From JADKIH01 sp031367345 (GTDB lineage Bacteria; Bacteroidota; Bacteroidia; AKYH767-A; 2013-40CM-41-45), in NCBI GenBank assembly GCA_031367345.1, contig JANLPR010000058.1, forward strand, positions 1 through 12,872: a DNA stretch of 12,872 nucleotides. Reading direction: 5' to 3'. The first letter of the stretch is position 1. Every line of letters starts with the position of its first letter. Positions 7,028 through 12,872 of the stretch are shown here, in pieces. The notes under the pieces are model-generated. The model saw only the letters and a program-made list of their open reading frames with translations. It searched no databases and was not told the origin of the DNA. The translations under genes and the position numbers were made by a program.

Positions 7028-8515
7028 CTAGTTTCTAATCGACACAAAATAAGGTGCAGGTAATAATTCGTTTTTATAAATGTATGTGCTACCATCGCTG
7101 AGTTGTTTGTAATACATCGTGAAAGTACTTGCATCAATAATGGTCAGGTTTCCATTACGGCCAGAGCACGATGAAACATGATGGGGTGCAGGACCTGTAG
7201 GATCAATATTTAAATTGGCTACATATACCAAATTAGTTGACTCATCTGCCGCAATTCCATGTGGCTGAAAACCGGTATAAATACTATCTTTCAGATAAGT
7301 GTTGCAATCTATTGAGTAAACCAATCCTTTTTTACCTGTGCTGACTATCGCTTCTGTACATGTAACATAAACTTTATTTAGCGAAGAAAGTGATGCGAAT
7401 TCTTGTGGCTTTTCTCCAACAGCTATTACCGAAAGAAGACTATCATTGTTGAGTTGAAAGATTCTGATCTCTGAAGATTTTTGACATGAAACAAAATACT
7501 TTGTTCCGTCTGGCGATAAGATCATTTCATGTGGATCTAAAGAAGAGCTTGTCGAAGGTTGGGCGCCTGGAATTAAAACTATTTGATTGCTATCATAAAA
7601 GGGTGAAGTGATATCAATTTTAGTAATGAAGTTTCCATTTTGACTCGATACATAAAGATAATGTCCGTCATTGGTAATGAATCCGCCATGTGGAAAATCG
7701 CCCGACAAAACTGTTAATTGAGACATCGAATTCAAATCTACAACAACCGTTTTTCCTGCGCCCGTAGCATTCACAAATCCCTTGCTGCCATCCGGGGTTA
7801 TCATAATGGTATTCCAATCGCCGGAAGAAATATTTACTTGACCAACTAAGGAGTCGTCGCTTGCTCTGAATTTTTGGACTATATCACCGGTATAAAAAAC
7901 AACATACCAATATTGGCCATCAGGAGACACTCGAACCATGTGCGGAGATTCTATCTGTGAGCTTATTGCTCCCACATTCACATACCGCATAATAACTTTT
8001 GTTTGTTCATCAATAACTGCAACTTTGTCGCAACCTTGCATACAGATATAAATTTTCTTTCGAAGAGGATTGTCAGAGAATTTTATAAACCCATTTTTAT
8101 TTGGAGCTCCATTTCCAATCCAGTTTACCAATGTAGAATATTCTATAGGAGAAAGCGGAGATTCATTGTAAGGCATTGTCGGAATCAATGTTGGCCCTAG
8201 CAATGTGTCAGTATTTACAGAATAGAGCATATAGCTATTGTCAATGCTAAACGGAATAACAGAAGTGCCATTTCTACCCCCATCAAACATTTGGTCCCAT
8301 GTAGAAAAGTCAAGACCTCCGGCAACACCGCGGCTCAATGAATTATGACAGCCAGCCGTCGCACATTTGTTGACGAGTATTTTACCGACTTCTTCAGGAT
8401 AGCCATTTTCAACAACAAGAGGAGGGCTTGGCAATTCTAACTTATCATATTTGCAACTGAAAGTGATAATAATTACCAAGAAAAATAGTATTCCTTTTAG
8501 TTTAGTTTTATTCAT
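7028..8515 (-). CDS. Lipoprotein with c-type-cytochrome-like motif and YncE-like beta-propeller
   Basis: The 495-residue product has a lipoprotein signal ending ITFSC, with lipidated Cys21 followed by KYD. Residues 41-140 resemble a small c-type cytochrome domain: CATAGCH at 51-57 gives a CX4CH haem-attachment-like motif with His57, and Met114 (PTMPYNESP) is a candidate second ligand. Residues about 150-470 form repeated blades of the YVTN/YncE type, for example PHMVRVSPDG (191-200), FPHGGFITNDG (274-284), DPHEMILSPDG (328-337) and QPHGIAADES (417-426). It is probably anchored in the cell envelope and may take part in electron transfer or ligand binding; the role is not known. It lies 71 bases downstream of a co-directional lipoprotein gene with no terminator between them, so the two are probably co-transcribed. 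The CX4CH spacing is less common than CXXCH. Confidence 0.8.
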   Translation of the reverse strand: MNKTKLKGILFFLVIIITFSCKYDKLELPSPPLVVENGYPEEVGKILVNKCATAGCHNSLSRGVAGGLDFSTWDQMFDGGRNGTSVIPFSIDNSYMLYSVNTDTLLGPTLIPTMPYNESPLSPIEYSTLVNWIGNGAPNKNGFIKFSDNPLRKKIYICMQGCDKVAVIDEQTKVIMRYVNVGAISSQIESPHMVRVSPDGQYWYVVFYTGDIVQKFRASDDSLVGQVNISSGDWNTIMITPDGSKGFVNATGAGKTVVVDLNSMSQLTVLSGDFPHGGFITNDGHYLYVSSQNGNFITKIDITSPFYDSNQIVLIPGAQPSTSSSLDPHEMILSPDGTKYFVSCQKSSEIRIFQLNNDSLLSVIAVGEKPQEFASLSSLNKVYVTCTEAIVSTGKKGLVYSIDCNTYLKDSIYTGFQPHGIAADESTNLVYVANLNIDPTGPAPHHVSSCSGRNGNLTIIDASTFTMYYKQLSDGSTYIYKNELLPAPYFVSIRN

Positions 8516-8586
8516 TGATGCGTATTTAAAAGCAAGTTAATTGATGATCCAATTTTTCAACTTATTTAACAAAAACAATTTCTTTC

Positions 8587-9030
8587 TTATTCTACAACAG
8601 GAATTGCTTTTAGAACAATAGAGTCTGTTGCTGCAAGAACAACTCTCAGTCCACCATAAACATTTGAACTTATACTCGTATCAAGTCCGCAACCATATAA
8701 AAAGTATGTACCACAAGTAAGGTTCGTTAAATTGATTTGTCCGTAACCTCCAACACCAATAAACCTAAGATTATATCCTATCGGAGCATTGGACCAATTA
8801 TCGGCATTAAATTTAACCCAGACTGTATCCGGTTGTGAGATTTGATTTGGAATATTTACGCCATGATGTTCTAAGAGTGTAATGATGGTTTTTGCCCCGC
8901 CAGAATCTGCGACACAAGCATTGACTGTAGTTGGGTTAGTGGCCGCATCTTTCTTACAAGAAGAAATGAACAGCGACAAAACAATAATAAATGAAACTAA
9001 ACTTAGTAAGAATGTAACGGGCTTTAGCAT
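8587..9030 (-). CDS. Small lipoprotein of unknown function
   Basis: I do not recognise a family. The reading frame can begin at a GTG at 9064-9066, but the ATG at 9028-9030 is preferred: it opens directly into a lipoprotein signal, MLKPVTFLLS, ending in LFISSC, with lipidated Cys25 followed by KKD. The mature part of about 122 residues has three more cysteines (39, 106, 114), a His pair at 55-56 (LEHHGV), and a glycine- and beta-rich C-terminal half (FIGVGGYGQ, CGTYFLYGCG, YGGLRVVL). It precedes the cytochrome/propeller lipoprotein by 71 bases on the same strand, which suggests a shared transcript and perhaps a shared envelope role (inference). It could be a small beta-sandwich domain; nothing in the sequence gives an enzymatic function. 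Confidence 0.8.
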   Translation of the reverse strand: MLKPVTFLLSLVSFIIVLSLFISSCKKDAATNPTTVNACVADSGGAKTIITLLEHHGVNIPNQISQPDTVWVKFNADNWSNAPIGYNLRFIGVGGYGQINLTNLTCGTYFLYGCGLDTSISSNVYGGLRVVLAATDSIVLKAIPVVE

Positions 9031-9054
9031 ATTTTCGATATTTGCACGAAAATA

Positions 9055-9082
9055 GTAAAAAGACACTTTAGTCTTGTTTTAC
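9055..9082. other. Hairpin between divergent lipoprotein and pseudouridine synthase genes
   Basis: GTAAAAAGAC (9055-9064) pairs with GTCTTGTTTTAC (9071-9082), giving ten base pairs with a two-base bulge and a six-base loop. It lies in the 90-base spacer between divergent genes and is upstream of both, so it is not a terminator. An operator or chance are both possible. The longer GTG start of the lipoprotein would fall inside it, which further favours the ATG start. Confidence 0.35.
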
Positions 9083-9120
9083 AAAAGTCATATTATTAAA
9101 AAATAACCATACATTCATTT

Positions 9121-9714
9121 ATGTTTTCATATTACGCTATCTATAAACCATTCGGAACCTTATCGCAATTCACCAAAGAAGGAGAGCATCAAACATTGGC
9201 AGAATTAGGGTTCAATTTTCCTAAAGACGTTTATCCTGTTGGGAGACTCGATGCCGATAGTGAAGGTTTACTTTTACTTACTAACGATAAACGGATCAAT
9301 AGCAGATTACTTGATCCTGAACAAGGGCATGAAAGATCATATCTTGTTCAGGTAGAAGGTGACATTTCAGCGGAGGCCATGAATCGATTGCAAGAAGGAA
9401 TAGAAATTTCTTTCGACGGAAAAATCTATAAAACCAGATCTGCTTCGATAGAAAAACTAGTAGATTTGCCGGCAATTCCGGAAAGAAACCCACCAATTCG
9501 CTTTCGACTCAATGTGCCTACTTCGTGGATAAGGCTTAAAATAATTGAGGGGAAAAACAGACAGGTAAGGAAAATGACTGCTAAAGTGGGTTTTCCGACT
9601 TTACGCCTCATTCGTGAATCCATAAATGAATTATCTCTGAACACGATGGAGTCAGGAAGAGTAGAGGTCATGGAAAGATCAGAATTTTATAGTAAACTTG
9701 GCCTCCGATTTTAA
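9121..9714 (+). CDS. rluE: 23S rRNA pseudouridine synthase, RluE type
   Basis: The 197-residue product belongs to the RsuA/RluB/RluE/RluF family of pseudouridine synthases, which isomerise a uridine in ribosomal RNA. The catalytic motif GRLDADSEGLLLLTND begins at residue 41, with catalytic Asp44. The C-terminal signature EGKNRQVRKMTAKVGFPTLR spans 143-162. The protein starts directly with the YYAIYKPFGTLSQF strand and lacks the N-terminal S4 RNA-binding domain of RsuA and RluB; together with the short length and the PTSWIRLKIIEGKNRQVR stretch this fits RluE, which modifies U2457 in E. coli. Assignment to RluE rather than another short family member rests on my recollection of the family. It is divergent from the lipoprotein gene and probably monocistronic. 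Confidence 0.88.
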   Translation: MFSYYAIYKPFGTLSQFTKEGEHQTLAELGFNFPKDVYPVGRLDADSEGLLLLTNDKRINSRLLDPEQGHERSYLVQVEGDISAEAMNRLQEGIEISFDGKIYKTRSASIEKLVDLPAIPERNPPIRFRLNVPTSWIRLKIIEGKNRQVRKMTAKVGFPTLRLIRESINELSLNTMESGRVEVMERSEFYSKLGLRF

Positions 9715-9776
9715 AGTTGAATTATCACTATTTTGTCAATATAAATTGATTTACAGAATATGAATTTCCTCTTTAC

Positions 9777-9784
9777 TACATTTG
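9777..9784 (+). promoter_or_regulatory. -7 promoter element of the M43 metalloprotease gene
   Basis: TACATTTG is an exact match to the Bacteroidota -7 consensus TAnnTTTG, 23 bases before the start codon. This implies a start site near 9791 and a short A-rich leader. The nearest upstream TTG (9746-9748) is 28 bases away, about eight too far for a standard -33 element, so the upstream half is weak or absent. Confidence 0.5.
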
Positions 9785-9807
9785 AAAACCTAAACAAAAA
9801 ACCATAA

Positions 9808-11091
9808 ATGAAAAGAATTTTACTTGCTGCTGCGGCAATGATCTGCTTAAACTTTGTAGTTAACGCTCAAAATGCGCATACGAAAAGAAATTGTGCAACA
9901 ATGTCTCATTTAGATGAACTAAAGACTTTAAATCCGGCTTTAGCACAACAAATAATCGTTGATGAATCAAGACTTCAACAAGAAATTACTCGCTTAACTG
10001 CTGCAAGAACAAACAGTCCCAATATTATTTATACTATTCCTGTTGTAGTTCACGTAGTTTATAAAACTACTATTCAGAATATTTCTGATGCACAAATCCT
10101 TTCTCAGATTGATGCCTTGAATGAAGACTTCGGACGTACAAACGCCGATACTTCAAATACACCGGTCGGATTTCGATCTGTAGCTTCTGCTACTCAATTT
10201 CAATTCTGCATGGCAAAACGTGATCCTGTTGGAAATGCAACTAGTGGAATTGAAAGAAGATCTACTACTCTTACTTCTTTTTCTACAAATGATAATGTTA
10301 AGCATTATGCAAATGGTGGACTAGATGCTTGGGACGTGAACCGTTATTTAAATATCTGGGTTTGTAATATGAGCGGTGGTGTACTAGGTTATGGTGAGTT
10401 TCCTGCTACTGTACATACAAATACATTTGGCGTAGTTATTCAATACAATGCATTTGGTAGAGTTGGTACTCTTGATCCTACATATAACTTAGGACGAACT
10501 TGTACTCATGAGTTCTCTCATTGCTTCCGTTTGTATCATATATGGGGTGATGATGGTGGTGCTTGCACAGGTACAGATTATATTGCTGATACTCCTAACC
10601 AAGCTGATGCAACTTATGGTTGTTTAACTTATCCATATAACGATGCTTGTTCTGGTGCTTCTGCAAACGGAATTCAGTTTATGAATTACATGGATTACAG
10701 CGATGATATCTGCTTAAATATGTTTACAGCCAATCAAGCTTCTCGAATGTATGCATCTATCAATAGTTTCTATAATTCACTTTTTACGTCAGATGCATGT
10801 TTGCCTGTAATCGATAATGTAAATTCACTTAGCGATTTCAATTTCTCTGTTTATCCAAATCCAAGTGAAGGAATATTGAATGTTGATATGTTTGCTGCTC
10901 GTAACATTGGGTCAAAAGCAGAAATCACCGTTACTGATATCATAGGTAAAATTATTTCTACAACTACAGTTGAAAATACTACAAATCATATCCATCAAAT
11001 CGATCTTTCTAAGGCTGAAAATGGAGTTTACTTTGTAACAGTTTCAAGTAATTCATTCAAAAAGACAGTTCAGTTTGTCTTAGCACGCTAA
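9808..11091 (+). CDS. Secreted M43-family zinc metalloprotease with T9SS sorting domain
   Basis: The 427-residue product has a signal peptide cleaved near A20 (VNA-QN) and a propeptide-like region to about residue 72. The catalytic domain starts at IPVVVHVVYK. The zinc motif HEFSHCFRLYH at 234-244 supplies ligands His234, His238 and His244 and the catalytic Glu235. It is followed by IWGDD, and by a Met-turn region FMNYMDYSDD at 291-300, as in pappalysin-like M43 proteases. Residues about 344-427 (FSVYPNPSEG, ITVTDIIGK, GVYFVTV, KKTVQFVLAR) form a type A T9SS C-terminal sorting domain, so the protein should be exported and surface-anchored or released. The usual Gly three residues before the third His is Arg241 here, which is unusual. 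It has its own -7 box and terminator. The substrate is unknown. Confidence 0.92.
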   Translation: MKRILLAAAAMICLNFVVNAQNAHTKRNCATMSHLDELKTLNPALAQQIIVDESRLQQEITRLTAARTNSPNIIYTIPVVVHVVYKTTIQNISDAQILSQIDALNEDFGRTNADTSNTPVGFRSVASATQFQFCMAKRDPVGNATSGIERRSTTLTSFSTNDNVKHYANGGLDAWDVNRYLNIWVCNMSGGVLGYGEFPATVHTNTFGVVIQYNAFGRVGTLDPTYNLGRTCTHEFSHCFRLYHIWGDDGGACTGTDYIADTPNQADATYGCLTYPYNDACSGASANGIQFMNYMDYSDDICLNMFTANQASRMYASINSFYNSLFTSDACLPVIDNVNSLSDFNFSVYPNPSEGILNVDMFAARNIGSKAEITVTDIIGKIISTTTVENTTNHIHQIDLSKAENGVYFVTVSSNSFKKTVQFVLAR

Positions 11092-11109
11092 TAAATATAA
11101 AAAAATATA

Positions 11110-11143
11110 AAAAAAGGACAGTCTATTCAGGCTGTCCTTTTTT
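11110..11143 (+). terminator. Rho-independent terminator of the M43 protease gene
   Basis: AAAAAAGGACAG (11110-11121) pairs with CTGTCCTTTTTT (11132-11143), with two further inner pairs (one G-T) and a six-base loop. It begins 18 bases after the stop codon. The A-run on the left could also let it act on minus-strand transcripts leaving mqnA. Confidence 0.9.
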
Positions 11144-11233
11144 ATTGTGAAGATCATTGTTCAAACGAGTTTGAAATCTAAATGTATTTCTTGGAATAAT
11201 TCTAAAAAATAAATTTTGCTTTTAATCTTTCAG

Positions 11234-11995
11234 TTAATTAAAATCCTTGCACATTTCTAAGAAAAGCTTCATCGCTTTTTTCTTGTCTTCGTTAAAAGAA
11301 TAATCAATAGAATACGAGAGATAATATTTGATCTTTTCAATCGATAGTTCAGCGGTTGCTTCTTTCTCTGAAATTTCATCAATCATTTTCATTCCTGTTT
11401 CTATAGAGCGGTTGAAGAGTATAATGAATGATTCTTCTAAATCTATTACTGAAGTCCATGTTGCAAAAACAAAAGGAAGATTGGTCATTTTTTTCCATTC
11501 TTCAGAAAGATCATAACAGTAATTAAAATTCCCTTTTAAACTTAATGCACGGTCGCCTATTACAACACCGGCAGTAGTTCCTTCAATATGTTTTTCGTAA
11601 TCGACAGAAGACTCTAAAAAAATTGGTTGAATCGTCCAAAAGTTTTTACATAAAACTTTTGTGAGCATAACAGAAGTTCTAGATTGATAGTCAAGATAAA
11701 TACTTTTAATTTCTTTAAGAGGTACATTGCTTAGAAGCAAGACAGAATCAACCGGGCCGTCTGCTCCAATGCAATAATTTGATATGATCGAATACTTTTT
11801 AAGTTGAGGGAGTATGGCTACGGGAATTAGGCCGATATCTGCAATGCCACTGATTAGTTTGTCAGCACACACCGATGGAATGTCAAGAGAGATGTCTGCC
11901 TGTAAATTAAATTCACTCTTCTTGAATCCGTAAATAAATGGTTTACTATTTAAATAAGATACAACCGAAATTTTTGGACGATATTTAATTTCCAT
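11234..11995 (-). CDS. mqnA: Chorismate dehydratase MqnA (futalosine pathway of menaquinone synthesis)
   Basis: The 253-residue product matches MqnA, which dehydrates chorismate to 3-enolpyruvylbenzoate, the first step of the futalosine route to menaquinone. Characteristic stretches are ISVVSYLNSKPFIYGF (9-24), ADIGLIPVAIL (52-62), CIGADGPVDSVLLLS (75-89), YLDYQSRTSV (100-109), IGDRAL (146-151) and the DLSEEWKKMTNLPFVFATW segment (162-180). The fold is that of a periplasmic binding protein, but there is no signal peptide, consistent with a cytoplasmic enzyme. The length is normal for the family. No other mqn gene is in the window. The ATG at 11993-11995 lies seven residues before the first conserved strand. 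A hairpin terminator separates it from the upstream efflux gene, so it is probably transcribed on its own. Confidence 0.9.
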   Translation of the reverse strand: MEIKYRPKISVVSYLNSKPFIYGFKKSEFNLQADISLDIPSVCADKLISGIADIGLIPVAILPQLKKYSIISNYCIGADGPVDSVLLLSNVPLKEIKSIYLDYQSRTSVMLTKVLCKNFWTIQPIFLESSVDYEKHIEGTTAGVVIGDRALSLKGNFNYCYDLSEEWKKMTNLPFVFATWTSVIDLEESFIILFNRSIETGMKMIDEISEKEATAELSIEKIKYYLSYSIDYSFNEDKKKAMKLFLEMCKDFN

Positions 11996-12034
11996 TCTTA
12001 GTGCTACTTCTTTACAATAAAACGATTGGTATTT

Positions 12035-12095
12035 TTTTAAAAAAAGGTGCCGGACAAAAGCAGTTATATTCTATTTAATTGTCCGACACTCTTTT
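12035..12095 (-). terminator. Terminator downstream of the RND efflux gene
   Basis: Read on the minus strand, a stem forms between the complements of 12079-12085 and 12051-12057 (TTGTCCG/CGGACAA). It is extended outward by GTG/CAC and A/T pairs with two mismatches, and has a loop of about 21 bases. A run of seven T's follows on the minus strand. It begins six bases after the efflux stop codon and lies before mqnA. Confidence 0.7.
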
Positions 12096-12100
12096 CTAAT

Positions 12101-12872
12101 TTATATTTCAACTTCAATTAAGTCTTCTACTTTTTTTGGAGCTACGCCTTCATCAATTGCATGGCCTCTGAATTTGCGAAGACGGTTTTTCAATCTTGCA
12201 GCAATCAAATACATAACCGGTACTAAGATCAATGTAAGGAATGTGGCAAAGCTCAAACCGAAAATCATTGTCCATGAAAGTGGGCCCCAGAATGCGGTGT
12301 TGTCACCTCCAAAATAAATATGAGGATTGAATTCAGTAAACAGTGTTGCAAAATCGATATTTAAACCAACAGCCAAAGGAATCAATCCTAACATCGTTGC
12401 AAATGCAGTCAAGATTACCGGTGTCATTCTTGTTTTTCCGGCCTCAACAATGGCATCAAAAGTAGGTACACCTTTAGAGACTAAGAGGTCAGTAAACTCT
12501 ACAAGTAGAATTCCATTTCTAACAACAATACCGGCGAGTGCAATAATTCCTACTCCGCTCATTACAATTGAGAATTCCATTTTGAAAATTGAGAATCCAA
12601 TAAATACGCCGATTATACTAAATACAATTTCAGAAATAATAATTAACGGTTTACTTATAGAGTTAAATTGAATGACTAGAATAAGCACGATCAATAAAAG
12701 CGACATTTGCATTGCCCAACCAAGAAAGGCTCCTGTTTCAGCTTGCTCTTCTTGTGAGCCTGTCATTTTTATTGTAACACCTTCCGGAGCCTTAAATTCC
12801 TTAATCGCTTTTTCTACATCTTGAACTACAAGATTCTCTTTGTAGCCTGTTAAGATATTTGAACCTATCGTA
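12101..12872 (-). CDS. RND-family efflux permease (AcrB/HAE1-like), C-terminal part
   Basis: The frame is open from the stop at 12101 to the window edge, giving the last 256 complete residues of what is normally a protein of about 1000-1100; the N-terminus is beyond the window. The first 45 visible residues belong to the periplasmic porter region (SNILTGYKENL, IKMTGSQEEQ). Five membrane segments follow, corresponding to TM8-TM12: WAMQMSLLLIVLILVIQF, PLIIISEIVFSIIGVFIGF, FSIVMSGVGIIALAGIVV, PVILTAFATMLGLIPLAV and TMIFGLSFATFLTLILVPVM. The TM10 segment VVRNGILLVEF and the RMTPVILTAFATMLG stretch are standard RND signatures. It would work as a proton-driven inner-membrane pump with an adaptor and an outer-membrane channel, neither seen here. 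The substrate cannot be told from this part. An internal ATG at 12764-12766 is not the start, since homologous sequence continues upstream of it. Confidence 0.93.
   Translation of the reverse strand, partial: TIGSNILTGYKENLVVQDVEKAIKEFKAPEGVTIKMTGSQEEQAETGAFLGWAMQMSLLLIVLILVIQFNSISKPLIIISEIVFSIIGVFIGFSIFKMEFSIVMSGVGIIALAGIVVRNGILLVEFTDLLVSKGVPTFDAIVEAGKTRMTPVILTAFATMLGLIPLAVGLNIDFATLFTEFNPHIYFGGDNTAFWGPLSWTMIFGLSFATFLTLILVPVMYLIAARLKNRLRKFRGHAIDEGVAPKKVEDLIEVEI

Noticed and set aside
8003..8200. Small plus-strand frame inside the cytochrome/propeller gene
   Set aside because: It is antisense to a well-supported gene, with no recognisable features.
9047..9054. TATTTTCG on the minus strand as a -7 box for the small lipoprotein
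   Set aside because: It matches seven of eight positions and is well placed, but the only TTG upstream is 27 bases away and the AT-rich context makes chance likely.
9296..9671. Two minus-strand frames inside rluE
   Set aside because: They are antisense shadows of a clear pseudouridine synthase gene.
11328..11516. Plus-strand frame inside mqnA
   Set aside because: It is an antisense shadow of mqnA.
12327..12671. Plus-strand 114-residue frame inside the RND gene
   Set aside because: It is antisense to conserved transmembrane segments of the permease.
1..12872. tRNA, rRNA, riboswitch, insertion sequence or integrase
   Set aside because: I saw no cloverleaf, rRNA, transposase or terminal repeats, and no attachment-site pairs on either strand.

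Overview
The window reads as a low-GC Bacteroidota chromosome segment. The basis is a SprB-repeat surface protein, a secreted protease with a type IX secretion (T9SS) C-terminal sorting domain, two lipoproteins whose lipobox runs straight into CK, start codons without Shine-Dalgarno sequences, and -7 elements of the TAnnTTTG type. The order cannot be fixed from sequence alone. An MqnA homologue implies the futalosine route to menaquinone, which argues mildly against a typical Flavobacteriaceae genome; this is inference.

Layout. Positions 1-4964 (minus) hold the N-terminal 1654 residues of a very large secreted protein: signal peptide, CUB-like domain, two further extracellular regions, then 15 complete SprB-type repeats and the start of a sixteenth. 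Its C-terminus lies outside the window. A 279-base divergent spacer follows, with a plausible promoter for the adhesin and an 8-bp inverted repeat upstream of malate dehydrogenase (mdh, 5244-6185, plus). mdh ends at a strong hairpin terminator, and a small retropepsin-like protein (6319-6759, plus) comes next. Between that gene and the convergent minus-strand genes lies a perfect 12-copy heptanucleotide tandem repeat (6881-6964) with a degenerate tail.

A two-gene minus-strand unit follows: a small lipoprotein of unknown function (8587-9030), then a lipoprotein fusing a c-type-cytochrome-like motif (CX4CH) to a YncE-like beta-propeller (7028-8515). Divergent from it are an RluE-type rRNA pseudouridine synthase (9121-9714) and an M43-family secreted metalloprotease (9808-11091) with its own -7 box and terminator. 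The right end carries mqnA (11234-11995, minus) and the C-terminal part of an RND efflux permease (12101 to the edge, minus), separated by a terminator.

There is no single pathway here: housekeeping genes (mdh, rluE, mqnA) are interspersed with cell-envelope and secreted proteins. I found no mobile element, CRISPR array, RNA gene or defence system, and nothing that convincingly amounts to an undescribed multi-gene system. The best leads are the adhesin architecture, the unusual zinc motif of the M43 protease, the heptamer array, and the unknown lipoprotein paired with the cytochrome/propeller lipoprotein.
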